Assembly: GCA_040003255.1 (NCBI GenBank)
Contig: JBDUCV010000089.1
Coordinates: 1-8,039, forward strand
Direction: 5' to 3'
Length of the DNA stretch: 8,039 bases
From: JBDUCV01 sp040003255
GTDB taxonomy: Bacteria; Actinomycetota; Actinomycetes; Mycobacteriales; Jatrophihabitantaceae
In this document: one piece after another, positions 1-6,230 of the stretch
Layout of the letters: each line of letters begins with the position of its first letter
How positions within the stretch are numbered: position 1 is the first letter of the stretch
Made by a program: the position numbers and the translations under genes
The notes under the pieces: model-generated
Seen by the model: the letters and a program-made list of their open reading frames with translations, nothing else
The model's database searches: none
What the model was told of the DNA's origin: nothing

Positions 1-589
1 AGATCAGGATCCCCATCGTGGGCAGATACAGCATCAGTGCCAGGAAGGCGAGGAAGCCGACCGGCGTAGCGGCTACCACGGCCAACACGATCGAAACCCA
101 GCCGATCCATCTAGGCAGGCCGCCGTGACGAAGCACGGATATTCCGACGGAAAGCAGCATCAGCAGGGTGCCGACTTGAATCGTGATGAAGATGGCCGGG
201 CCAGTCAGCACATTAAGCGTCTGGGTCACCGACTCCGGCACCTTGCCAACCGCGTCGGCAATCGCGAGACCAAAGCCCGCATAGGTAAGCAGCCCGACAG
301 CGATGATGACGGTCCCCGCAAAGGCGATCGACGACAGACGGCCTGGATCCCCTTCTGCGCGGCGCAACGCCTGGCGCAGGCTCGCACCAAACCAGACAAA
401 CGCCACCGCGGCGAGCCCGAACAGCACCCCGGCCACTTGCTGCTGGGTGTGATGGTCCTGCCAGTAGCTCACCACTTCGTGCGCCGGGGCATTGGTGTCC
501 GGCGTGTTGCCGGACAAGGTGGCCTCGGCGACGAAGAGGAGCATGGCGAGCGCTCCGGTTAAGGGGGCGAGGCGCTCCAAGCGGCTCAT
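1..589 (-). CDS. Multi-pass membrane protein of unknown function, 3' end cut by the window edge
   Basis: The reverse strand is open from the ATG at 589-587 to the left edge (196 complete codons, no stop). The protein begins MSRLERLAPLTGALAMLL. It has about five hydrophobic stretches, at residues 10-25, 52-70, 88-111, 130-150 and 161-190. Short polar links separate them, including WFGASLRQALRRAEGDPGRL (66-85) and LRHGGLPRWIGW (153-164). The first hydrophobic stretch is followed by a roughly 25-residue polar segment (NTPDTNAPAHEVVSYWQDHH) that probably lies outside the membrane. A strong ribosome binding site five bases upstream fixes the start. The pattern resembles uncharacterised actinobacterial integral membrane proteins, but I cannot name a family or function. 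It reads away from the remnant region to its right, so it is probably its own transcription unit. Confidence 0.85.
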   Translation of the reverse strand, partial: MSRLERLAPLTGALAMLLFVAEATLSGNTPDTNAPAHEVVSYWQDHHTQQQVAGVLFGLAAVAFVWFGASLRQALRRAEGDPGRLSSIAFAGTVIIAVGLLTYAGFGLAIADAVGKVPESVTQTLNVLTGPAIFITIQVGTLLMLLSVGISVLRHGGLPRWIGWVSIVLAVVAATPVGFLAFLALMLYLPTMGILI

Positions 590-593
590 TTGG

Positions 594-600
594 CTCTCCT
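594..600 (-). promoter_or_regulatory. Ribosome binding site for the membrane protein gene starting at 589
   Basis: On the minus strand the sequence AGGAGAG lies four to five bases before the ATG at 589-587. It is a near-perfect Shine-Dalgarno and supports that start over any alternative. Confidence 0.7.
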
Positions 601-643
601 CGGCACGAGGCTCGAACGTCAAGTCGGGAATGACCGTAGTCGG

Positions 644-732
644 TCAACTGCGGGTCGTCCCGTCGACAGCTCCCGTAACAGGTCGGGGGCGCCATCGTTG
701 CGACCGTATTCGGCGATCATGTGGACGTATAC
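644..732 (-). pseudogene. 3' fragment of a DinB/DUF664-family gene
   Basis: The minus strand encodes VYVHMIAEYGRNDGAPDLLREL, which matches VYVHMIAEYARHNGHADLLREL at the C-terminus of the intact DinB-like gene at 1284-1799. By hand alignment, 644-732 is about 78% identical to 1284-1373, including a perfect 23-base stretch (707-729 versus 1348-1370). One base is missing between 666 and 667 relative to the intact gene. The original TGA (646-644) is therefore out of frame and the reading frame runs on to a TGA at 621-619. Similarity stops abruptly at 733, and no N-terminal three quarters of a DinB domain is present upstream. This is a truncated, frameshifted remnant. The divergence suggests an old paralogue or a foreign homologue, not a fresh duplication. 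Confidence 0.75.
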
Positions 733-813
733 AGCGCCAGCAAGTAACTGCCGGGTCGATTGCGGAGCTGGACGCCCACTCGGCCGAGACCACGGCGCCG
801 ACAACGTGCCCTT

Positions 814-985
814 ATGGGTAAATCCGATCCGGTACCGACCCTGCCGGCGCTCACCGTACCGTCCATGGTGCCGGGCTCGGTGCCGCTCATCACGCCGCGA
901 CGATGGATGAGGCATTACCGGGTCACCTTGGTAGCGGTGGACCTCTCCTGCATCCTCCTGGCGACGGTTCTGCGCTACGAACTTC
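814..985 (+). pseudogene. N-terminal remnant of an exopolysaccharide polyprenyl-phosphate sugar transferase
   Basis: From the ATG at 814 the frame reads MGKSDPVPTLPALTVPSMVP, then PRRWMRHYRVTLVAVDLSCI and LLATVLRYELR. A disordered Pro-rich leader, a W-x-RxYR motif and a first membrane helix ending in LRYxLR are how WcaJ/CpsE-type sugar transferases of actinobacteria usually begin. Those enzymes transfer a sugar phosphate to undecaprenyl phosphate to start exopolysaccharide assembly. Only about 57 residues of a protein usually over 400 long are left. After about 985 the frame turns Arg-rich and loses coding character. No ribosome binding site is visible. I infer a decayed gene from a lost glycan cluster; the identification is by pattern only. 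Confidence 0.5.
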
Positions 986-1009
986 GGTCGCCTCCAGCGC
1001 GCCGACGCG

Positions 1010-1240
1010 GCAGGAGGGCCGCTCGAGATCATCACCAACGAAGTGGACGGGCTCCACTTTTCCCCGGGCGACGCCAACGAACTCGCGGCCGCGTTGCGCC
1101 GGCTTTTCGCCGATCCTGTATTGCGTCGCCGGCTCGGTCGCGCAGCCATCGTCCGGGCTAAGGATTTCGCTCCCGATGTGATCGGCGAGACGATGCAGGG
1201 TCTTTATCGCGAGATGCTGGCACGCCGAGCGCGCCGGTAA
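1010..1240 (+). pseudogene. C-terminal remnant of a GT4-type glycosyltransferase
   Basis: In the frame ending at the TAA at 1238-1240 the sequence reads AGGPLEIITNEVDGLHFSPG, then DANELAAALRRLFADPVLRR and ends in LYREMLARRARR. This is the typical last 75 or so residues of GT-B, family-4-like glycosyltransferases. The GGPLEII segment corresponds to the conserved donor-binding loop with its glutamate (the E of the EX7E motif), followed by the 'DGL..PGD...LA.AL..L..D..LR..L' helix pair. The N-terminal acceptor domain is missing. The frame differs from that of the sugar transferase remnant just upstream (814-985), so the two were joined out of frame somewhere near 985-1010. A GTG at 1043 could serve as a start, but a protein made from there would lack a catalytic domain. 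Confidence 0.65.
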
Positions 1241-1283
1241 GGAGCGAGGCGCCGCAAGCGGCATATCCGGCCCTCCTTGGCCG

Positions 1284-1799
1284 TCACCTGCCGGTCGTCC
1301 CGTCGATCAACTCCCGAAGAAGGTCCGCATGCCCGTTGTGGCGGGCATATTCGGCGATCATGTGGACGTAGACGAACCGCAGCGAGTACGTCTCGTCGCG
1401 CGCGGTGAAGGTGTCGTCGAACGCCATTCGAGCAACCGCCGCGTCGGCGAGCCGGCACTCCTCGCGATACCTCGCGAAGTCGGCTTCGGCGAGCGCTGGG
1501 TCCAGGTCGTTGTAGTCGACGTCAGGTCCCTGATCGGGGTCGTACATCGGGCCAACTGGCTCGCCGCCAGCTCGCTGCCGAAACCAGGTGCGTTCGACCT
1601 TGGCCAGATGACGGACGAGCCCGAGCAGTGACAGGTTCGACGGTGGAACGGCCCGCTTAGCCAGCTGCGCTCCGGTCAGCCCCGCGCAGATGTTCAGGAG
1701 GGTATTGCGCTGCCAAGCGAGAAACCCCTCCAGAATGGGTCGGTCGGCTCCGACGAGTGGCCCGTCGGTGGGTGTCGGGGGCGGTGCGATCCAGGTCAT
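1284..1799 (-). CDS. DinB-family (DUF664) protein
   Basis: 171 residues, a normal length for the DinB/DUF664 four-helix bundle. Diagnostic blocks are ILEGFLAWQRNTLLNICAGL (22-41), LLGLVRHLAKVERTWF (58-73, with H64 as a likely metal ligand) and YVHMIAEYARHNGHADLLRE (144-163, with H146, H154 and H157 as candidate ligands). Known members are metal-binding proteins. Some actinobacterial ones are thiol transferases using mycothiol or are detoxification enzymes, but the substrate cannot be read from sequence. I chose the ATG at 1799 because MTWIAPPP begins just before the first helix. The ribosome binding site there is weak (AGGGA, about 13 bases upstream). The frame stays open further upstream, but only as the antisense of the next gene. 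It is transcribed divergently from the repeat-protein gene at 1944, with 144 bases between them. Confidence 0.88.
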   Translation of the reverse strand: MTWIAPPPTPTDGPLVGADRPILEGFLAWQRNTLLNICAGLTGAQLAKRAVPPSNLSLLGLVRHLAKVERTWFRQRAGGEPVGPMYDPDQGPDVDYNDLDPALAEADFARYREECRLADAAVARMAFDDTFTARDETYSLRFVYVHMIAEYARHNGHADLLRELIDGTTGR

Positions 1800-1943
1800 C
1801 GCGACATTGTCCCTGACCGCCACCCCCGTCATTTGCGCGGTCGGTCCAGCCAACGGCACTCTTGTCCGGACGTCCGCGTCGAGACTCGATGCCGCCCAAT
1901 CGCTCTCCGCTGCATCGGCCTCCATCCCGAGAGGACCATCGAC
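1800..1943. promoter_or_regulatory. Divergent intergenic region between the DinB gene and the repeat-protein gene
   Basis: These 144 bases separate two genes transcribed away from each other, so both promoters probably lie here. I could not find a convincing -35/-10 pair in either direction. On the plus strand a TTGTCC at 1862-1867 is a weak -35 candidate with no good -10 at the right distance. Confidence 0.35.
1929..1935 (+). promoter_or_regulatory. Ribosome binding site that fixes the start of the repeat-protein gene
   Basis: GAGAGGA lies eight bases before the ATG at 1944. The same frame is open back to 1833, but that extension (Arg/Pro-rich, no ribosome binding site) looks non-coding, so this site decides the start. 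Confidence 0.65.
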
Positions 1944-3527
1944 ATGCCCGGAGCATTCGGAACGACCAGCAACGACGACGGCGTGCACGCCAGTACGAAG
2001 TCCAGGTCGAAGTCGGGCGTGTTCGGCAGCAACGAGGCAAAGACCGCGCCGCCCGCCGGTAGCTCGGGCGGGGCGGGGGTATTCGGGCTGACCGGCGTCC
2101 CCGGCGCGGCGGGAGTCATGGGTGGCAACGACCATGCCGCCAAGGGCGTGGGGGTTCAGGGCAATGGTCCCGAAGCCGGGATCAGCGGCTTCTCTGAGGC
2201 CGGCGCCGGAGTCCGCGGCCACTCCGCACACAGCAGCGGCGGTGAGCTGTTCGCGCACGATCCGAATGCCTCCGCGCTGCTGGCGATCAACGACGCGACG
2301 ACCGGATGGACTGCCACCGACAGCTCCCCGCATGGCACCGGCGTATGCGGGGTCACGACGGTTCCCCGTGCAGCCGGCGTCTTCGGCGCGAACAACAGCA
2401 GCACCGGAGTCGGGATTCAGGGAAACGGGGCCGAGGCCGGGCTCAGCGGCTACTCACAGACCGGCTCGGGCGCTCGCGCGTTCAGCCTGTTGTCGAACGG
2501 CATCGAGGGCTTCGCCGAGGGTGGCTCCCGGTTCGGCAGCCTGCTCGGCGGCCTTGGGGCACGCGAGAGCACCGTCGAGGCTGCCCGTCGCGCTGCGGTG
2601 ACTGCTGATGCGAGGGTCCAGGCGGTGTCGAGCGATGGGCTGGACGCGCTGATGGACGCCGACGCACCCGCGTCCGGCCGCGGAAACCGCCAGGAGTCAG
2701 CAGAGGCCCGAACCATCAGTCGGGCCCGGCCGGACCACTTGCAAGCCTCGTTACGAATGGCCGACGCGGGGCAATGGCTTGCCCAGGCGCCGGTCGGGCG
2801 TAGCAACCGAATGAGCATCGGCGTGCACTCCCCCGCCGGTTCACTCATCGGTTTGCACGATGCCGTGGCGGCGGCACGGCCGAAGGGCAACGGGGTGTGG
2901 GGACACACCAAGGTCCACCACGGAAGCGGCGTCTTCGGATCGGTCGAGCCGGGGCTCACCGACTCCGCGGGCATCACCGGGGTCGGCACGATCGCCGGTC
3001 AGTTCTTCGGCAACGTCGTTGCTACCGGTTCGGTCAGGGTGGCCGGCGCCGTGCGCGTCGGCGGTGACGTCACTGTGGGCGGTGACATCAGGCTCACCGG
3101 CGCCGACTTCGCCGAGGACTTCGACCTGGCAAAGAAGGCCGTCGCCCCGCCAGGCACGGTGATGGTCATCGACGCGGACGGCGGGCTGAAACCGTCCGCC
3201 TCGGCGTATGACAAGGCCGTCGCGGGTGTGGTCTCGGGTGCCGGTTCGTACCGGCCGGGCATCGTCCTCGACGACCGGGCCGACAACGCCGACCCGTCTG
3301 ACGACACCGGCCGGGTCACGGTTGCCCTCGTCGGCAAGGTGTACTGCCAGGTCGATGCCTCCCACGGCGCGGTCGAGGTCGGTGACCTGCTCACCACCTC
3401 GCCCACGCCGGGGTATGCGATGAAGGCTGCTGACGCGACCCGTGCGTTCGGTTCGATCATCGGCAAGGCGCTCAAGCCGCTGGCGTCGGGTCAGGGTCTG
3501 CTACCCGTTCTCGTCGCGTTGCAGTGA
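1944..3527 (+). CDS. Gly-rich GVFG/GVWG-repeat protein with a conserved C-terminal domain
   Basis: 527 residues in three parts. Residues 1-190 are Gly/Ala/Ser-rich and punctuated by GVFG-like units: GVFG at 25, 45 and 145, GVMG at 57, GVQG/GIQG at 70 and 157, GVCG at 133. A 42-residue module is duplicated (about 51-92 and 138-179, sharing AAGV.G.N and QGNG.EAG.SG.S). Residues 195-325 are a less repetitive, more charged spacer. Residues 325-357 return to repeats (GVWG, GVFG), then VRVAGAVRVGGDVTVGGDIR leads into the final domain: GADFAEDFDLA (about 389-399), GTVMVIDADGGLKPS, AGVVSGAGSYRPGIVL, VALVGKVYCQVDA and GDLLTTSPTPGYAMKA. I recall this end from uncharacterised bacterial repeat and tail-fibre-like proteins, where it somewhat resembles intramolecular chaperone/self-cleaving (peptidase G2-type) domains. 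No signal peptide or membrane helix. The repeats suggest a beta-structured, possibly trimeric fibre. Function unknown; it is probably co-expressed with the next gene. Confidence 0.85.
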   Translation: MPGAFGTTSNDDGVHASTKSRSKSGVFGSNEAKTAPPAGSSGGAGVFGLTGVPGAAGVMGGNDHAAKGVGVQGNGPEAGISGFSEAGAGVRGHSAHSSGGELFAHDPNASALLAINDATTGWTATDSSPHGTGVCGVTTVPRAAGVFGANNSSTGVGIQGNGAEAGLSGYSQTGSGARAFSLLSNGIEGFAEGGSRFGSLLGGLGARESTVEAARRAAVTADARVQAVSSDGLDALMDADAPASGRGNRQESAEARTISRARPDHLQASLRMADAGQWLAQAPVGRSNRMSIGVHSPAGSLIGLHDAVAAARPKGNGVWGHTKVHHGSGVFGSVEPGLTDSAGITGVGTIAGQFFGNVVATGSVRVAGAVRVGGDVTVGGDIRLTGADFAEDFDLAKKAVAPPGTVMVIDADGGLKPSASAYDKAVAGVVSGAGSYRPGIVLDDRADNADPSDDTGRVTVALVGKVYCQVDASHGAVEVGDLLTTSPTPGYAMKAADATRAFGSIIGKALKPLASGQGLLPVLVALQ

Positions 3528-3539
3528 GGGACAGCGATC

Positions 3540-4820
3540 ATGCGCTCCTATCGCACTGAAGTCCTGCAGTCCTGGGTGCACACGGCACCCTCGGTCCGCG
3601 ACCTCACTGATCTGCTGCACATCGGCGCGCCCACGACGGTGCTGACCATTCTCGACCGGCTCGGCCTGGTCGAGTCGTTCACGGTCGAGACCGACATCAA
3701 CACCAATGACGGCACGCCGATCAACGGACACGTCGGCTTCGAGCTGTCTAGTGACGGCAGCTACCGCTTCTTCGGGCATATTCGGGCGACTGGCTTTCCT
3801 TCCTACAACTACGGCTTGCAGGCGTGGGTGACCACTAGCGGCGGTCCGGTCATCGCCGCTCAACGCACCGGAAACGTCTATGGCACCGACACTCCCGGAC
3901 GTCGGCAGGACAACTTCTCCGAGTCAGGGAACAACCCAGCGATCGCGTTGAACTGGGCCACCCTTCGGGACAGTCACGGCCTCGGGTTCTCGATGCACGC
4001 CGAGATCGGGGGCGTGCTCGGCACCGCGATCGACGTCCTGGAGTTTGCGGTCAAGGGAATCCTGGCCAACGCCGTGCTCGGCCCGGCCGGCTGGATCGTG
4101 CTCGTCGGTACCGAGCTCGCCGACATTGGTGTGCGGATCGGCACGCCCGATGTCATCGCCGGGCTGGTCACCGCGGGAGCGGTGCTGTGGGTCCTTGGCC
4201 CGTTCGGTCTAATACCGGCTGTCGTCGCCGGTGTCGTCGTGGCCGAAGCCATCGATGTCAAGCACCGGGCGATGACGGTCGGGGAGCGGTCTTTTGCCGA
4301 CCGGGTCTTCAATGGCACGGTCGACTTCGACCGGGTCACGCTGACCAACCTCTCGCACGACAACGGCCGCAAGTACACGATTCCGTCCGTCGACGATTCG
4401 ATCCTGGTCAACCTGGATGACGCGTTCGAGAAGCCGATGTCCTATGCCCAGGCCGGGACCGACTACTCCCAGCCGGGCTCGGTTTTCATCCACGAGCTCA
4501 CGCACGCCTGGCAGATCACCACCAACTCGTTCCTGGGCGTGCTGTGCGGGATGGACTCGAACTATAGCTACCACACAGGGTTATCAGAGGCGGCCCGGTT
4601 GACCGACCTGTCCTGGTCCGGCCTGGCATGGAACTCGTTCAATAATGAGCAGCAGGCGCACATCGTCGACGACTGGTACGGCGCTCACGTCTCGACCGGA
4701 GCGGCCGGCATGTATCTGCTGAACAACGGCATCCCGGTGACCGACCTGAACGGGGCGGCGGCGTTGCGGGACCCGGCCTACCACTTCATCCGCGACAACA
4801 TCCGCACCGGAACCATTTAG
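3540..4820 (+). CDS. Putative zinc metalloprotease with HELTH motif and a central hydrophobic hairpin
   Basis: 426 residues, starting 12 bases after the stop of the repeat-protein gene, with GAGGGA overlapping that stop as ribosome binding site. Residues 1-40 look helical. Residues 45-155 look like a beta domain (VETDINTNDGTPINGHVGFE, GSYRFFGHIRATGFPSYNYG). Residues 158-245 are strongly hydrophobic and contain two long segments (about 163-192 and 205-240, with GPAGWIVLVG and AVLWVLGPFGLIPAVVAG) that could form a membrane hairpin. The C-terminal domain has FIHELTHAWQ, where H318, E319 and H322 form an HEXXH zinc site. A glutamate in NNEQQAHIVDDWY (E370, 48 residues on) is a plausible third ligand. 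No N-terminal signal peptide is visible. An effector or toxin that inserts in membranes and cleaves proteins would fit, but this is inference. It could equally be a structural relative with no protease activity. Confidence 0.82.
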   Translation: MRSYRTEVLQSWVHTAPSVRDLTDLLHIGAPTTVLTILDRLGLVESFTVETDINTNDGTPINGHVGFELSSDGSYRFFGHIRATGFPSYNYGLQAWVTTSGGPVIAAQRTGNVYGTDTPGRRQDNFSESGNNPAIALNWATLRDSHGLGFSMHAEIGGVLGTAIDVLEFAVKGILANAVLGPAGWIVLVGTELADIGVRIGTPDVIAGLVTAGAVLWVLGPFGLIPAVVAGVVVAEAIDVKHRAMTVGERSFADRVFNGTVDFDRVTLTNLSHDNGRKYTIPSVDDSILVNLDDAFEKPMSYAQAGTDYSQPGSVFIHELTHAWQITTNSFLGVLCGMDSNYSYHTGLSEAARLTDLSWSGLAWNSFNNEQQAHIVDDWYGAHVSTGAAGMYLLNNGIPVTDLNGAAALRDPAYHFIRDNIRTGTI

Positions 4821-4842
4821 TGCCGTGCGCGAGCCACGGCAC
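4820..4842 (+). terminator. Hairpin directly after the metalloprotease gene
   Basis: GTGCCGTG (4820-4827), a 7-base loop and CACGGCAC (4835-4842) form a perfect 8-bp GC-rich stem that begins on the last base of the stop codon. There is no T tract, as is common in actinobacteria. It may end transcription of the two-gene unit. Confidence 0.5.
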
Positions 4843-4890
4843 TCCGTCGCCGCGGGTTTACGGCTCGCGCTGGCTGGGTAGGACGCCTAG

Positions 4891-5283
4891 GTGAGCCGCC
4901 GCGTGCAGGAGTTCGGGTTCCGATTCGATCCTCGCTACCGGCGGGCGGCTCGGCTGTTCGGGGTGAACGAGCGCTCCGCCTCGATCACGGTCACCGACGA
5001 TTCACTTCGAGTGCGCTTCGGCCGCTGGCGGGTCTGCACGCCGCTGACGAACATCAGCCACGTGCAGTTCACTGGCCCGTACGCGTTCCTCAAGACCGCC
5101 GGGCCGGCTCGCCTCGGCCTCACCGATCGGGGGCTCACCTTCGCCACCAACTCCGTGCGCGGGGTTTGCGTCGAGTTTCGCCGCCCGATCAAGGGCATCG
5201 ACCCACTCGGCATGCTGCGGCACCCGAACCTGACCGTGACGCCGGCAGACTGCGACGGCCTCGCCCAGGCGCTTCAGACCTGA
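4891..5283 (+). CDS. Conserved actinobacterial hypothetical protein, 130 aa
   Basis: It starts with GTG at 4891, preceded by GGTAGGA about seven to eight bases upstream, and ends in a TGA at 5281. The protein alternates short strands: FGFRFDPRYRRAARLFGV, ASITVTDDSLRVRFGRWRVC (30-49), TPLTNISHVQFTGPYAFLKT (50-69), ARLGLTDRGLTFATNSVRGV (73-92), then VEFRRPIKGIDPLGMLRHPN (94-113) and a terminal helix. This looks like a small beta-barrel or PH-like fold. I recall close look-alikes as uncharacterised proteins in mycobacteria and relatives, but know no function. There is no signal peptide or membrane helix. It lies 34 bases upstream of osmC in the same direction, so the two may be co-transcribed. 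Confidence 0.82.
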   Translation: MSRRVQEFGFRFDPRYRRAARLFGVNERSASITVTDDSLRVRFGRWRVCTPLTNISHVQFTGPYAFLKTAGPARLGLTDRGLTFATNSVRGVCVEFRRPIKGIDPLGMLRHPNLTVTPADCDGLAQALQT

Positions 5284-5306
5284 TTTGATACCACGACCGA
5301 CCAATC

Positions 5307-5312
5307 GAGGAG
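5307..5312 (+). promoter_or_regulatory. Ribosome binding site that fixes the osmC start
   Basis: GAGGAG lies five bases before the ATG at 5318. The frame is open a little further back (to 5285), but without a ribosome binding site. Confidence 0.65.
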
Positions 5313-5317
5313 CATCG

Positions 5318-5764
5318 ATGTCGACCCGTACCGCTCGCACCGCCTGGAACGGCACCCTGAACGAGGGTTCCGGCCAGGTCGAACTCAGCAGTTCTCACGC
5401 CGGCACCTACCGCGTGTCCTTTCCCAAACGCACGGCCGATGCGGCCGACGGCACAACCAGTCCAGAAGAGCTCATCGCTGCTGCGCACTCGTCCTGCTAC
5501 GCGATGCAACTGTCCGGCCTCATCGCCAAAGCCGGCGGCACCCCGCAGACCCTGGACATTCAGGCCGACGTATCACTCGGGCCCGACCGCACTGGCGGCG
5601 GGCTGCGGCTCACCGGCATTGCCCTCACCGTCCGCGGCGAGGTCGAGGGTCTGGACGCAGCCGGCTTCGCCAAAGCCGCCGAGGACGCCAAAGTCAGCTG
5701 CCCGGTCAGCAAAGCCCTCACCGGAGTCGAAATCACCCTTGACGCCACATTGAAAGACTCGTGA
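5318..5764 (+). CDS. osmC: OsmC family peroxiredoxin
   Basis: 148 residues, the usual OsmC length. OsmC and Ohr proteins are cytosolic, thiol-dependent peroxidases that reduce organic hydroperoxides through two cysteines. Both are here, in their typical settings: C60 in HSSCYAM and C128 in SCPVSKAL. The preceding TSPEELIAAAHSSCYAMQLS (47-66) is the hallmark of the family, with E50/E51 as likely partners. R38 in FPKRTADA is a candidate for the arginine that positions the first cysteine. The opening TARTAWNGTLNEGSGQVEL matches the OsmC rather than the Ohr subgroup, because Ohr proteins normally start with a different tandem (YTA...). The gene follows the hypothetical protein at 4891 and converges on the VOC gene. 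The reductant in the cell cannot be told from sequence. Confidence 0.93.
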   Translation: MSTRTARTAWNGTLNEGSGQVELSSSHAGTYRVSFPKRTADAADGTTSPEELIAAAHSSCYAMQLSGLIAKAGGTPQTLDIQADVSLGPDRTGGGLRLTGIALTVRGEVEGLDAAGFAKAAEDAKVSCPVSKALTGVEITLDATLKDS

Positions 5765-5777
5765 CGGCGTCCGCGGT

Positions 5778-5797
5778 AAAGGGCCCTTCAGCCCTTT
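5778..5797. terminator. Symmetrical hairpin between the convergent osmC and VOC genes
   Basis: AAAGGGC (5778-5784), loop CCTTCA (5785-5790) and GCCCTTT (5791-5797) form a perfect 7-bp stem with A and T at its ends. It can therefore act as a terminator in both directions. The stop codon of the VOC gene (5790-5788) sits exactly in the loop. Confidence 0.65.
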
Positions 5798-6204
5798 GGG
5801 GCGTAGAGCTCCAGGGCGATGTTGTCGGGGTCGCGGAACTCCAGGATGTAGCCCGTGCCGAGATCTTTCACATCGCCATGGCCGATGCCGCGCTCGTCGA
5901 GCAGGGTGATGGCCGAGTCGAGTTCATCGCGGTTGGCCACGGCGAAGCTGACATGATCGAGGCCGACGCGGTCCTCATCGAAACGGTCGCTGGCCACCGG
6001 TCGCAGTCCGAGCAGCGAATCCCCCAGCTTGTAGATGACGCCACCGAACAAGAACGACAGCTGCTCACGCGTCGCATCATCTGCGTCGGCTGGCACCTCC
6101 AGCGCGACCGGAAGATCGAATAGACCCTCGTAGAACGCGCGGGATCGATCGATATCGGTGACAGTCAGCCGAACATGGGCTAAGGAACTCGTCGCGATTG
6201 GCAT
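5788..6204 (-). CDS. VOC/glyoxalase-fold protein
   Basis: 138 residues with the two beta-alpha-beta-beta-beta modules of the vicinal oxygen chelate superfamily: LAHVRLTVTDIDRSRAFYEG (8-27) and GLDHVSFAVANRDELDSAIT (81-100), ending in GYILEFRDPDNIALELYAPK (118-137). Likely metal ligands are H10, H84 and E132, with a fourth not certain. The superfamily includes glyoxalases, dioxygenases and resistance proteins for fosfomycin and bleomycin; nothing here singles out a substrate. The ATG at 6204 starts just before the first strand. There is no visible Shine-Dalgarno, so initiation may be weak or leaderless. The gene is divergent from the membrane protein gene that begins at 6266, with about 60 bases between them. 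Confidence 0.87.
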   Translation of the reverse strand: MPIATSSLAHVRLTVTDIDRSRAFYEGLFDLPVALEVPADADDATREQLSFLFGGVIYKLGDSLLGLRPVASDRFDEDRVGLDHVSFAVANRDELDSAITLLDERGIGHGDVKDLGTGYILEFRDPDNIALELYAPKG

Positions 6205-6230
6205 GCATTGATATTGGCACGCGACCCAAT

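Noticed and set aside
213..695. Open frame of 160 codons on the minus strand
   Set aside because: It overlaps the membrane protein gene in another frame, is Arg/Pro-rich, has no ribosome binding site and no hydrophobic pattern. The true gene uses the frame starting at 589.
1252..1263. Small inverted repeat GCCGC-AA-GCGGC after the glycosyltransferase remnant
   Set aside because: The two-base loop is too small for a stable hairpin and there is no T tract, so it was not called a terminator.
707..1370. An insertion sequence or composite transposon bounded by the 23-base repeats
   Set aside because: No transposase, terminal inverted repeats or short target duplications are visible, and the repeats are parts of two DinB 3' ends.
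1833..1943. Longer start for the repeat-protein gene
   Set aside because: The extra 37 residues are Arg/Pro-rich and lie in the divergent promoter region. A good ribosome binding site precedes the ATG at 1944.
1800..2333. N-terminal extension of the DinB gene (open to 2333)
   Set aside because: The extension is antisense to the start of the repeat-protein gene and low in complexity. The DinB domain is complete from the ATG at 1799.
2450..2989. Open minus-strand frame of 179 codons inside the repeat protein
   Set aside because: This is the usual antisense shadow in GC-rich coding DNA. It is Ser/Pro/Arg-rich, and the plus strand has repeats and a clear domain.
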